From Desulfobacterales bacterium (GTDB taxonomy: Bacteria > Desulfobacterota > Desulfobacteria > Desulfobacterales > ETH-SRB1): a stretch of 15,609 nucleotides of DNA. Position numbers and translations under genes: made by a program. This document shows positions 1 to 7,837 of the stretch, piece after piece. The first letter of the stretch is position 1. Each line of letters starts with the position of its first letter. Below the pieces are notes generated by a model. That model saw nothing but the letters and a program-made list of their open reading frames with translations. It was not told the origin of the DNA and searched no databases. The DNA is taken from assembly GCA_030017395.1 (NCBI GenBank), contig JASEIZ010000007.1, forward strand, positions 1 to 15,609. Direction: 5' to 3'.

Positions 1-70
1 ATTTTCGCCTTCCTTGCCTGACGAAAAAATGTCGCGTTCTGCAAAGGTCTCTACCGATGTGTTTTAGATA
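1..70. other. Window-edge noncoding stretch, possible end of a dispersed repeat
   Basis: These bases lie downstream of the HEPN gene stop codon and no coding frame is supported in them. Read on the minus strand, the segment GAGACCTTTGCAGAAC matches GAGATCTTTGCAAAAG, found on the plus strand inside the palindromic element near 14645, at 13 of 16 positions. It could be the edge of a related dispersed repeat cut by the window. No strong terminator hairpin with a U-run is visible. Confidence 0.3.
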
Positions 71-1585
71 TTAACGATAAATTGGAACATCTACGGGCAA
101 AGCCGAACTGTTTTCACTCTTTAACAATGTCTCATGTATTGCTATCATCTCGACCAAATAAAAAAGTGCGGAACGCACTGTTTTTAAAGTAGCAATTAAT
201 TCATTACGAATTGTGTCTGCGGTATAATGAACAATATGTTTGTTTTTGCGGCCATTTCCCACCTCTGATTTATGCAGCACTATAAAACGATGAGTGGCTG
301 CATTTCTGAGAGATTTCTTGATTTCCAGGTAACCCTTTTTGCCGAGATCGTCTGATAGTTCAGCAAGTGCAACAATCGCCGGATTACCGCTTTTGATTTC
401 ATTGGCTATTGCCGGCTGCCATTCCATTTCCTTTGCGTCTTTTCTTTTTATTCGCCACTCGTTGATAAAATTTACTCCTTTAGCCGAACCTTTAACGCCT
501 AAATATTCGGCGGTAGCAACCGCTACCTTGTCTAAAATGTCAAAACAGGATTTTTGCGCCACTGTTATCAATGACGAATCCATACCATAATGTGCATTGT
601 CTAACGTATCGGAATAAAAGCCGCTTTCGGGAAGTTTACATTCCAAAGCATAATAAGCAAGCCAGCGCGCCACCAGATAATCAGCCTTCATTGTGTTAAA
701 CATCGCGAAAATAGGCGGAACGCCAGGCCCCTTAGCTGCAGGTTCGGTTATACTTGCTATCATCAGTGAATCCCAGCGTGAAATTGACTTGTCGAGTCCT
801 TCAATTGTGGCTGAAAGAGCCAGCCTGTTTTCTGCTACAAATCTCTCATACGGGTTTAAAGCTTTCAAATTCCGTTTTTTAATTTTAGAAGGCTTTGTTT
901 CAAGAAGTTTTGAAAACGACTCAAGCGCATACTTTCCACCATATTTTAGTATACTTTCGGGCGAATCTTTAAATATCAGTATATGACTTGCGGCAAAACT
1001 TCTCAGTATTTCAGGATTCCCAATGCCGATATCAGCATAGTAAAGAAGAAATTGCGCGACTCGAGCAGCGGCAATGCCGTTTGACGGATCAAACACCAGC
1101 GCCTTTTTATAAGAATCATAAGCCTCAACCCAACGATAGGATCGCCAAAGTAGATTACCAATATTTGTCAGAGCCTGCGTTGCCAGCTTAGAACCTTTTG
1201 AATTTCTTACAGTCAATTCATAAAGCCAGCGGGCTTCTCTACGCATTTCCCAGGTGGCGAGATGCCAGTTACCCTCAGAACTGCTTTGCATTTCTGCAAG
1301 GCCAAAGAGACCGTTGGCCAGATTATACCTGATATCAAGCCTGTCCGGATAGTCGTTAAGTATCCCGCGAAATATCTTAACTCCTTCTTCTATAGCCTCC
1401 TTATCCTTATTTGCCTTTCCAGCATCAACCAGAACGCAAGCCTTTAACCCGTCAATTACCACCTTATCCAATATGTCTGTTTGGCTCAGATTACGGGCAG
1501 CGACAATTGCTTCACCAGGAGCCTTTTCAAGCAGATCATAAAGTCTGGATTGCAGTTCTTGTAGTTTAAGGGATTGTGTGCTCAT
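71..1585 (-). CDS. TPR-repeat protein with C-terminal LA2681-type HEPN domain (putative ribonuclease)
   Basis: This is a 504-residue soluble protein with no signal peptide or membrane helix. Residues about 60-240 are helical with TPR-like character; the clearest repeat is about residues 138-170 (ALTNIGNLL...AYDSYKKALVFDPSN). Residues about 242-485 resemble the LA2681-like HEPN family, with an NPYERFVAENRLAL segment near 244-257, a PPIFAMFNTMKADYLVARWL segment near 290-309 and the HEPN signature R427-N-A-A-T-H432 (R-x4-H). In active HEPN proteins this Arg/His pair is the metal-independent RNase active site, and both residues are present here. HEPN domains are common in toxin, abortive-infection and RNA-processing proteins; that this one cleaves RNA is inference. 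The ATG lies 4 bp after the epimerase stop codon, with no clear Shine-Dalgarno sequence of its own, so coupled translation is likely. No antitoxin-like partner is seen in the window. The exact target and role are unknown. Confidence 0.75.
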   Translation of the reverse strand: MSTQSLKLQELQSRLYDLLEKAPGEAIVAARNLSQTDILDKVVIDGLKACVLVDAGKANKDKEAIEEGVKIFRGILNDYPDRLDIRYNLANGLFGLAEMQSSSEGNWHLATWEMRREARWLYELTVRNSKGSKLATQALTNIGNLLWRSYRWVEAYDSYKKALVFDPSNGIAAARVAQFLLYYADIGIGNPEILRSFAASHILIFKDSPESILKYGGKYALESFSKLLETKPSKIKKRNLKALNPYERFVAENRLALSATIEGLDKSISRWDSLMIASITEPAAKGPGVPPIFAMFNTMKADYLVARWLAYYALECKLPESGFYSDTLDNAHYGMDSSLITVAQKSCFDILDKVAVATAEYLGVKGSAKGVNFINEWRIKRKDAKEMEWQPAIANEIKSGNPAIVALAELSDDLGKKGYLEIKKSLRNAATHRFIVLHKSEVGNGRKNKHIVHYTADTIRNELIATLKTVRSALFYLVEMIAIHETLLKSENSSALPVDVPIYR

Positions 1586-1589
1586 TTTT

Positions 1590-2615
1590 TTACTTATGTC
1601 CGTAATAATCTTTATACCATGAAAGAAAACGGCTAATACCTGTCTTTATAGTGGTAGCGGGTTTAAAACCCACGTCTTTTATCAAATCATCAATATCTGC
1701 ATAAGTCGCCGGAACATCGCCGGGTTGGAGGTCAAGAAATTCCTTTTCTGCTTTTTTGCCAAGAGTACTTTCAATTGCCGCTATGAAATCCATAAGCTTA
1801 ACAGGATTATTGTTGCCGATATTATAGAGTTTATAGGGGGCATATGATGACCCGGGATCAGGAGCATCTCCGCTCCATTTTTGATTTGGCTTTGGCAGTC
1901 TGTTCATTACTCTTATCACCCCTTCTACGATATCATCAATATACGTAAAATCTCTTTCCATATTCCCGTGATTAAATACCTCGATAGGTTTTCCAGCAAG
2001 TATTGCCTTTGTAAAGAGAAAAAGCGCCATATCAGGCCTGCCCCATGGGCCATATACCGTGAAAAATCTCAGACCGGTGCAGGGAAGCTGAAACAAATGG
2101 CTGTATGTATGCGCCATAAGCTCATTTGACTTTTTGGAAGCAGCATAAAGGGAAACAGGATGGTCAACATTGTCATGAATCGAAAACGGCATTTTTGTGT
2201 TTGCGCCATATACGGAACTGGACGATGCAAACACCAGATGTTTAACATTATTATGCCTGCAACCTTCAAGGATATTAACAAACCCTGCAATGTTTGAATC
2301 AACATAGGCGCCAGGATTTGTTAATGAATATCTCACGCCTGCCTGGGCAGCCAGATTTACGACAACATCAAAAGAGGTGTTGCCAAATATTTTTTCAAGT
2401 CCATTTTTATCTAAAAGATCAATTTTATGAAACTCAAAATTTTCATAGGCTGCCAGTATCGCGAGGCGATCCTCCTTAAGCTTGACATCATAATAATGGT
2501 TTAAGTTGTCGACACCTGCAACGTGACATCCGCTGTCTAAAAGGCGTTTGGCCAGGTGAAAGCCGATAAAACCGGCTGCTCCGGTTACAAGAACTTTATT
2601 AAATCTTATACCCAT
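1590..2615 (-). CDS. NAD-dependent epimerase, UDP-glucuronate 4-epimerase-like
   Basis: This is an extended SDR-family nucleotide-sugar epimerase of 341 residues from the preferred start. It shows the N-terminal NAD-binding motif GAAGFIG (residues 12-18), the SSSSVYG segment (131-137) and the catalytic Y157-x3-K161. The block RFFTVYGPWGRPDMALF and the GNMERDFTYIDDIVEG segment are characteristic of the UDP-glucuronate 4-epimerase (CapI/LspL-like) branch, which interconverts UDP-glucuronate and UDP-galacturonate for capsule, LPS or exopolysaccharide. A related specificity such as UDP-glucose or UDP-GlcNAc 4-epimerase is less likely but not excluded. An ATG at 2624 is also in frame, but AAAAGGA (2630-2624) sits 8 bases before the ATG at 2615, so the latter is preferred. 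The gene follows the AEC permease directly and precedes the HEPN gene by 4 bp. No glycosyltransferases are adjacent, so its glycan pathway is not evident here. Confidence 0.88.
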   Translation of the reverse strand: MGIRFNKVLVTGAAGFIGFHLAKRLLDSGCHVAGVDNLNHYYDVKLKEDRLAILAAYENFEFHKIDLLDKNGLEKIFGNTSFDVVVNLAAQAGVRYSLTNPGAYVDSNIAGFVNILEGCRHNNVKHLVFASSSSVYGANTKMPFSIHDNVDHPVSLYAASKKSNELMAHTYSHLFQLPCTGLRFFTVYGPWGRPDMALFLFTKAILAGKPIEVFNHGNMERDFTYIDDIVEGVIRVMNRLPKPNQKWSGDAPDPGSSYAPYKLYNIGNNNPVKLMDFIAAIESTLGKKAEKEFLDLQPGDVPATYADIDDLIKDVGFKPATTIKTGISRFLSWYKDYYGHK

Positions 2616-2623
2616 GTTTTGCA

Positions 2624-2630
2624 TCCTTTT
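2624..2630 (-). promoter_or_regulatory. Ribosome binding site deciding the epimerase start
   Basis: AAAAGGA on the minus strand ends 8 bases before the ATG at 2615 and overlaps the alternative ATG at 2624, which it therefore cannot serve well. It also overlaps the AEC permease stop codon (2631-2629), which fits translational coupling. Confidence 0.6.
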
Positions 2631-3552
2631 ACGAGATTACCATATTTAACCATATAGAAAAGGTTATTGCCGATAAAATAGTGCTGATAGAAATAGCTGC
2701 CACGGAAAAATCCGTATCACCGCCTAATTCTTTTGCCATCACATAGCTTATAGTTGCTGTCGGAGATGCAAGCAAAATAAGACCCGGCAGAAAATCCTGA
2801 GGCTCTATGCTGAACAATCTATATAATATAAAACCAATACCAGGCAATATAATCAATTTCATTGTGCTTGAGAAAAGAACTAAAAGAGCCTGCAAACGTA
2901 TTAGCTTAAAAGATAAAGAAGCTCCTATGAGCAGTAATGCCATGGGCAAAGCCAGGCCGCCGATAATATCAAGGGTTCGATCTATGACAATCGGAATTGG
3001 CACTTCGGTAAAGGAAAACAACATTCCGGCCATGGCTGACAATATCACGGGATTGCCCAATATCTTCCAGGCCAACTTTATTTTGCTTTTCTTTCCCGAA
3101 GTATCGGTCGAATATAACTGAAGCACAACTACAGCAAGAAAATTTTGCAAAATCATTATAAAACCTGCAATTATACCGGCGCGTACGAATCCTTTATCTC
3201 CAAGATAGTAATATGCGACAGCAAGGCCTATATATCCGAGGTTTCCATGAAAGGAGCTCTGAACAAAGGTGCCGATCTGTTTCCGTTTTACCCGTGTAAA
3301 ATAGCCGATAACCCATGCAACAGCAAAAACAGCTAAAACAGAAAGCATGGTTATTGTCAGGACGCTTATGTCAAACTGGGTTTTCAAAGAAGCGCGTGAT
3401 ATAGAACGGAAAATCATAGCAGGTATTGCCAGATGATAGACAAGCTGGTTTGCCGGCTCCAAAAAGGCCGGCTGAATAAACCCTGTGCGGCGGGAAAATA
3501 AGCCAAGAATGATAATTGCAAATATTGGAATTATTGTGGTAGCAATACTCAT
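2629..3552 (-). CDS. AEC-family (auxin efflux carrier-like) permease
   Basis: This is a 307-residue very hydrophobic protein, consistent with the roughly ten transmembrane helices of the AEC/Mem_trans family, in two five-helix halves separated by a Lys-rich loop near residues 153-159. Family landmarks are visible: a Pro in the second hydrophobic segment (HLAIP, P43), GNLGYIG (103-109) in the first half, and ASPTATISYVMAKELGGD (262-279) in the second half. Bacterial members export or import small organic acids such as malate or malonate; the substrate here cannot be read from sequence. The ATG has a weak TAGGTC about 6 bases upstream. It is the first gene of the minus-strand unit with the epimerase and the TPR-HEPN protein, and a candidate promoter lies just upstream. 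The length is typical and nothing looks broken. Confidence 0.88.
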   Translation of the reverse strand: MSIATTIIPIFAIIILGLFSRRTGFIQPAFLEPANQLVYHLAIPAMIFRSISRASLKTQFDISVLTITMLSVLAVFAVAWVIGYFTRVKRKQIGTFVQSSFHGNLGYIGLAVAYYYLGDKGFVRAGIIAGFIMILQNFLAVVVLQLYSTDTSGKKSKIKLAWKILGNPVILSAMAGMLFSFTEVPIPIVIDRTLDIIGGLALPMALLLIGASLSFKLIRLQALLVLFSSTMKLIILPGIGFILYRLFSIEPQDFLPGLILLASPTATISYVMAKELGGDTDFSVAAISISTILSAITFSIWLNMVIS

Positions 3553-3578
3553 ATACAGACCTATTTAAAAAAAATTTT

Positions 3579-3607
3579 TATATAGGCTCCAAGTTCTTTA
3601 TTTACAA
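3579..3607 (-). promoter_or_regulatory. Candidate sigma70 promoter for the AEC-epimerase-HEPN unit
   Basis: On the minus strand, TTGTAA (3607-3602) and TATATA (3584-3579) are separated by 17 bases, each matching 4 of 6 consensus positions. This would place a transcript start about 20 bases before the AEC start codon. The spacing is ideal but the boxes are only moderate in an AT-rich stretch. Confidence 0.4.
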
Positions 3608-3641
3608 TGAATTAGATAAAAACTGGATACTTTGTCAGTCT

Positions 3642-3686
3642 GGGTTTTAAGGTTCAGGGTTTTAAGGTTCAGGGTTCAAAGGTTCA
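3642..3686. repeat. Three tandem 15-bp repeats (GGGTTTTAAGGTTCA)
   Basis: Units lie at 3642-3656, 3657-3671 and 3672-3686. The first two are identical and the third differs at two positions (TTCAAA in place of TTTTAA). The third unit also forms the left arm of a 9-bp hairpin with TGAACTTTT at 3690-3698 (3-base loop, one wobble pair). A further TGAACC occurs at 3707-3712. The array sits in the divergent region between the AEC permease and priA. Similar GGTTCA-rich minisatellites occur between genes in Desulfobacterota genomes; that parallel is from memory. Confidence 0.85.
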
Positions 3687-3723
3687 GTGTGAACTTTTAA
3701 AGCTGTGAACCGCAAAAGCGAGC

Positions 3724-3753
3724 AAACTCCCCGCTGCTTGCGGCGGGGAGTTT
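3724..3753. repeat. Perfect 11-bp inverted repeat (GC-rich hairpin)
   Basis: AAACTCCCCGC (3724-3734) pairs perfectly with GCGGGGAGTTT (3743-3753) around an 8-base loop. It lacks a T-run on either side and lies between divergent genes where no terminator is needed, so it more likely belongs to a dispersed palindromic (REP-like) repeat or is a regulatory structure. It is about 70-100 bases upstream of priA. Confidence 0.75.
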
Positions 3754-3825
3754 CAATACTTACAAAAATATTTTGTTTTGAGGCAGTTGATCCGCAAGAA
3801 TCTTTAATTTTAACAAGCAGTTTAC

Positions 3826-6303
3826 ATGATTCAGCGTAAAGAAAAAGAGATTATGTGTCAAGGAGAAAAAGTTTGTTTGGAATATATTGAGGTTGCGGTA
3901 GCCCTTCCTGTTTATAATACTTTTACCTATCGTGTTCCGGAAAATCTTTCCTTTTTTGCGGCAATCGGGAAAAGGGCGCTGGTTCCTTTTGGCCGGCGAA
4001 GGGTTACAGGATATATTCTGGGTCCATCTGAGGATATGGATTACGGCAAAATAAAGCTTATCCTGGATATCCTTGATGAGACCCCGCTTTTCCATTCATC
4101 CATGATACCACTTTTCAGATGGATTGCTGATTACTATATGTATCCTATCGGAGAGGTTATAAAAAGCGCGCTCCCAGGTGGTTTAAATCTTTATGACTTT
4201 GTTGATGTTGCCATTACGGAAAAAGGCAAAAACGCATTGATTAAGGACAGCCTTACCCCTTTGCAAAATGAAATTTTATGCCATCTGAAATTAAAATCCT
4301 GCGGCCTGAAAAACCTTTGCGCAAAACTTAAAAGCCAAATCCCGAATTCTTTAATTCAGGCCATGGAAAAACAGAACCTGATTATATGCAAACGGGAACT
4401 TAAAGGCAAAAGAACAGGCCCGAAGATGGAGCGGTATGTATCTATGATTAATCCGGGCATTTTTACCGACAAGTTGTCGGCGCAGAAAATGCGGATTCTC
4501 CATGTTCTGAGAGATGAAGGTGAAATATCCGTAAAAAAATTAACAGGGCTTGTTCCGACCGCTTCCAGATTAATAAAACCTCTGGAAAAAGCGGGTTACG
4601 TTTCAATTTTTAATAAAAGGATATACAGAGATCCGTTTGGCGAATTTATAATACCTGACAACCCTTATAAGCTCACAAAAGAGCAGGAAAAAGCCGTTTC
4701 CACGGTTATAGATCTCCTTGGCAAAGGATTCGCGACCTGCCTTATCGCCGGTGTTACCGGAAGCGGAAAAACGGAAATCTATCTGCAGATAGCGGCCGAG
4801 GCTATAAAACGTGAGATTTCTGTTCTGATACTGGTTCCTGAAATCGTTCTTATATCTCAAATGGAAAGACGGTTTCGAGCCCGTTTTGGAGATTGCGTCG
4901 CCTTGCTTCACAGCAGGCTTTCTGCAGGTGAGCAATATGATCAATGGATGCGGATAGCGCGCCAAGAGGTTCGCATCGCCATAGGCGCCAGGTCCGCTCT
5001 TTTTGCTCCCTTTGCGGACATGGGGATCGTTATAGTTGATGAAGAACACGACACTTCTTACAAGCAGGAAACCGGTCTTTGTTATAATGCAAGGGATATT
5101 GCAATAGTCAGGGCAAAGCTGATGAACGGAGTCGCCTTATTGGGATCGGCCACCCCGTCAATACAGTCGTACAATAATATAAAAACAAAAAAATTTATTG
5201 GATTAACTCTGACAAAGCGTGTTGAAAAACGTCCTCTTCCTGAAATTACAGTGGTTGATCTTCGTAAAACCAGGGATGTCAAGGGAATCGGATATTTTAT
5301 TACATCCGAACTTTATAAGGCTATAAAGAAAACTTTGAGCCGTGGAGAGCAAACCATTTTGTTCCTGAACCGTCGGGGTTTTGCCGGCTTTCCGGTCTGT
5401 GCGTCATGCGGCGCACCTTTAACCTGCAAAAATTGTGATATTTCCCTGACACTGCATCAAAAAGCCAATGCATACAAGTGTCATTACTGCGGTTATTCGC
5501 TGGCGGGCACTTCAAATTGCTCTAAGTGCGGATCTTCCAGGATTAAACTGCTGGGGCTCGGAACTGAGAAAGTCGAAGAGGCTGTGAAACATCTTTTCCC
5601 TGATGCAAGGGTTGCCAGGCTGGATCGAGATACAATCAGGAAGAAAAATGCGATGCTAAGCATATTAAAAGGTCTCAAAGATCAAGCCATAGATATACTT
5701 ATCGGAACGCAAATGGTGGCAAAGGGGCATGATTTCCCCAACATTACACTTGTGGGTATAATTTGTGCCGATCTTTCGCTAAACTTTCCCGACTTCCGCG
5801 CAGGTGAACGGACATTTCAGCTTTTAGCCCAGGTGTCCGGGAGAGCAGGCCGCGGAACGGTTCCTGGCCGAGTGATTTTGCAGACATATAACCCTGATCA
5901 TTTCAGTATAGTGGCTGCAAAAAATCAGGACTTTAAAGCGTTTTACAACAAGGAAATTGTTTTTCGAAAAGCTCTGAATTACCCGCCTTTTTCAAGGATA
6001 ATCCTTCTAAAAATATCTGGAAAAGACATGAAAAAAACACAAAGGTATGCTATGGACGTTGGCAATCTTTGCAGCGAGCTGAAAAACAACAACCGCTTTG
6101 TAAAGAGTGTTGAGATATTAGGACCGATCACTGCCCCTCTTCCAAGGCTATCAAAACATTTCAGATGGCAGATATTAATAAAAGGGCCAAGCGCAGAACA
6201 TCTTCACGGGTTCGTTCATCAACTGTTGTTTAAAAACAGGGAAAGAATAAGCAGCAGGGATGTAAAAATAGTTGTGGATGTTGATCCGTTTTTTATGATG
6301 TAA
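3826..6303 (+). CDS. priA: Primosomal protein N' / replication restart DNA helicase PriA
   Basis: This superfamily 2 3'-to-5' helicase recognises stalled or D-loop forks and reloads the replicative helicase. The 825 residues show the N-terminal DNA-binding region (EVAVALPVYNTFTYRVP, near 22-38), Walker A GVTGSGKT (309-316), DEEH (405-408), GSATPS (440-445), and the zinc-binding insertion with eight cysteines (C525, C528, C534, C537, C552, C555, C565, C568). GTQMVAKGHDFPN (627-639) and motif VI SGRAGR (671-676) follow. Length is slightly above typical. The start is uncertain: the ATG at 3826 has no clear ribosome site, an ATG lies at 3853, and a TTG at 3877 follows AAGGAG (3860-3865) by 11 bases and would give a PriA-like N terminus MEYIEVAVALP. 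Regions upstream of that TTG look like extension rather than conserved domain. A HAD phosphatase follows after 22 bp. Confidence 0.95.
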   Translation: MIQRKEKEIMCQGEKVCLEYIEVAVALPVYNTFTYRVPENLSFFAAIGKRALVPFGRRRVTGYILGPSEDMDYGKIKLILDILDETPLFHSSMIPLFRWIADYYMYPIGEVIKSALPGGLNLYDFVDVAITEKGKNALIKDSLTPLQNEILCHLKLKSCGLKNLCAKLKSQIPNSLIQAMEKQNLIICKRELKGKRTGPKMERYVSMINPGIFTDKLSAQKMRILHVLRDEGEISVKKLTGLVPTASRLIKPLEKAGYVSIFNKRIYRDPFGEFIIPDNPYKLTKEQEKAVSTVIDLLGKGFATCLIAGVTGSGKTEIYLQIAAEAIKREISVLILVPEIVLISQMERRFRARFGDCVALLHSRLSAGEQYDQWMRIARQEVRIAIGARSALFAPFADMGIVIVDEEHDTSYKQETGLCYNARDIAIVRAKLMNGVALLGSATPSIQSYNNIKTKKFIGLTLTKRVEKRPLPEITVVDLRKTRDVKGIGYFITSELYKAIKKTLSRGEQTILFLNRRGFAGFPVCASCGAPLTCKNCDISLTLHQKANAYKCHYCGYSLAGTSNCSKCGSSRIKLLGLGTEKVEEAVKHLFPDARVARLDRDTIRKKNAMLSILKGLKDQAIDILIGTQMVAKGHDFPNITLVGIICADLSLNFPDFRAGERTFQLLAQVSGRAGRGTVPGRVILQTYNPDHFSIVAAKNQDFKAFYNKEIVFRKALNYPPFSRIILLKISGKDMKKTQRYAMDVGNLCSELKNNNRFVKSVEILGPITAPLPRLSKHFRWQILIKGPSAEHLHGFVHQLLFKNRERISSRDVKIVVDVDPFFMM

Positions 6304-6325
6304 AAAGGAAAGGCGATAGTTTTAC

Positions 6326-6943
6326 ATGAAGAATATAAAGGTTGTAATTTTTGACTGTGATGGAGTCATGTTTGATACGGCAAAAGCAAACACGGCTTAC
6401 TATAACAATGTTTTGCGCCATTTCAACAGGCCGGATATGACGCCTGAGCAGTTTGCCTATTCCCACATGCATACTGCGGATGAGGCAATGGCATATCTGT
6501 TTGATGATAAAAATATGCTTGAAGCGGCGCAAACCTATCGCAAAAACATGAGCTACCTGCCGTTTTTAAAATATATGGAAATAGAACCATATCTTAAAAT
6601 TTTGCTTAAAAGGCTGAGGCCCAAATACAAGACAGCCATTGCCACCAACAGGACAGACACAATGAAACGGGTGCTCGTCGAGCATAAACTAAAAGACGGT
6701 TTTGATCTTGTTGTCAGCGCTCTCGATGTTAAGCGCCCAAAGCCTCATCCTGAACAGCTTGTAAAAATACTGGAGCATTTTGATGTAGCTCCATATAATG
6801 CAATTTATATCGGTGATTCAAAACTCGATGAAATAGCTGCAAGAGCAGCAAATATTCCTTTAGTCGCATACAAAAACACAGCAATTTCCGCTGATTTTCA
6901 TATAAAAAGCTTAAAAGAGCTCGAAGATATTATTGAGATATAA
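6326..6943 (+). CDS. HAD-superfamily hydrolase (phosphoglycolate phosphatase-like)
   Basis: This is a 205-residue haloacid dehalogenase-type phosphatase. Motif I is DCDGV, with nucleophile D10 and acid/base D12. Motif II is T107 in IATNRT, the motif III lysine is probably K139 (KRPKP), and motif IV is GDSKLD (163-168) with D164 and D168. The helical cap between residues about 15 and 90 places it in the C1-cap group that includes phosphoglycolate phosphatase and pyrophosphatase PpaX; the substrate is not determinable. AAGGAAAGG lies 12-20 bases upstream of the ATG, and the gene begins 22 bp after the priA stop codon, so co-transcription with priA is likely. It faces the MBL-fold gene convergently across 47 bp in which no convincing terminator hairpin was seen. 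Confidence 0.87.
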   Translation: MKNIKVVIFDCDGVMFDTAKANTAYYNNVLRHFNRPDMTPEQFAYSHMHTADEAMAYLFDDKNMLEAAQTYRKNMSYLPFLKYMEIEPYLKILLKRLRPKYKTAIATNRTDTMKRVLVEHKLKDGFDLVVSALDVKRPKPHPEQLVKILEHFDVAPYNAIYIGDSKLDEIAARAANIPLVAYKNTAISADFHIKSLKELEDIIEI

Positions 6944-6990
6944 TGGCGTGGGAAAAAACTGTTTTGCTTTGGGCAGATTATTGCGTAAAA

Positions 6991-7833
6991 TCAGATTGAG
7001 ACAAAACTATCGATTTCAATATTTTTTTCAGCCTGCTTGATAGTTGCGGCGGCAATGCAGGGATCGTGTTCAAAAAAAAGGATCCAGTCTTCGTTTAATG
7101 CTCTGCTCAAAAGCTTTTGTTTTTCATCGATTAAAGTCATCGGGAAATTATCATACGCCATATTCCAGGCAGCAGGAAGATGGGCTGATGTTGGAATAAG
7201 ATCCGCGCAAAAAAATAGAGGTTTTGTTTTGTCCTTTACAAGTGGATGCTGCTGGCCGGGTGTATGCCCGTTGGTTACGATAATATCGATTCCTTCGAAT
7301 ATTTCTTGCGGGCCGTCAATAAGCTTTAAAACCCCGGCGTTCTTCAGCGGCATGAAATTTTCTTCCATATAGCTTGCCCTGTCTCTTGCTGATGGATTAT
7401 TCGCAATTTCCCACTGTTTTTTTTGAATATAATATTCGGCATTCTGAAATGTCGGAACAGCCTTGCCATCTAAGATAGATGTCGATCCTCCCGCGTGATC
7501 AAAGTGGAGGTGGGTTATTATTACATCGGTGATATCGCTGCATGTCAATCCGAGTTTAGACAATGATATATCGATATTTGCCAAATCCAGATCGACTTTA
7601 TATATTTTTTTCAGCTTTTCAGATAATTTGTCGCCGATTCCTGTGTCAATTAGAATGTTTTTTCCTTTTCCCTGTATTAAAAGAGACCTTGCCTGCATGG
7701 GGATAAGATTTTTTTCATCGGCAGGGATTTTTCTTTCCCATAATACCTTTGGAACAACTCCAAACATTGCGCCGCCGTCTAATTCAAAGCTGCCTGTTTC
7801 AACAGTAAAACATTCGTAATTTCCAAATCTCAT
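6991..7833 (-). CDS. MBL-fold metallohydrolase (YtnP/AHL-lactonase-like)
   Basis: This is a 280-residue metallo-beta-lactamase-fold enzyme with the complete dinuclear metal site: H108-x-H110-x-D112-H113 in THLHFDHAGG, then H190 (NGHTPGQ), D211 (FCADLIP) and H256 (FFEHDP). Overall layout and length resemble the AHL-lactonase/YtnP branch of hydrolases, in which the N-terminal strand region is followed by the LLIDTGIGD segment (61-68). Lactonase activity is only one possibility, and no luxI/luxR partner is present. No signal peptide is seen, so it is probably cytoplasmic. The ATG is 4 bp after the topA stop codon and has no good Shine-Dalgarno sequence, which suggests coupled translation as the last gene of the secF-dprA-topA unit. 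Confidence 0.85.
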   Translation of the reverse strand: MRFGNYECFTVETGSFELDGGAMFGVVPKVLWERKIPADEKNLIPMQARSLLIQGKGKNILIDTGIGDKLSEKLKKIYKVDLDLANIDISLSKLGLTCSDITDVIITHLHFDHAGGSTSILDGKAVPTFQNAEYYIQKKQWEIANNPSARDRASYMEENFMPLKNAGVLKLIDGPQEIFEGIDIIVTNGHTPGQQHPLVKDKTKPLFFCADLIPTSAHLPAAWNMAYDNFPMTLIDEKQKLLSRALNEDWILFFEHDPCIAAATIKQAEKNIEIDSFVSI

Positions 7834-7837
7834 AAGT

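Noticed and set aside
2613..2624. Epimerase start at ATG 2624
   Set aside because: The only good ribosome site overlaps this ATG and is spaced correctly for the ATG at 2615.
3642..3686. CRISPR array
   Set aside because: The 15-bp units are directly tandem with no spacers, and no cas genes are present.
3724..3753. Intrinsic terminator
   Set aside because: There is no T-run on either strand and the flanking genes diverge from it.
4603..5049. 148-codon minus-strand open frame inside priA
   Set aside because: It lies opposite conserved PriA helicase motifs and its translation has no recognisable domain; it is a shadow frame.
6944..6990. Bidirectional terminator between the HAD and MBL genes
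   Set aside because: Only 3-bp stems could be found next to the T-run, too weak to call.
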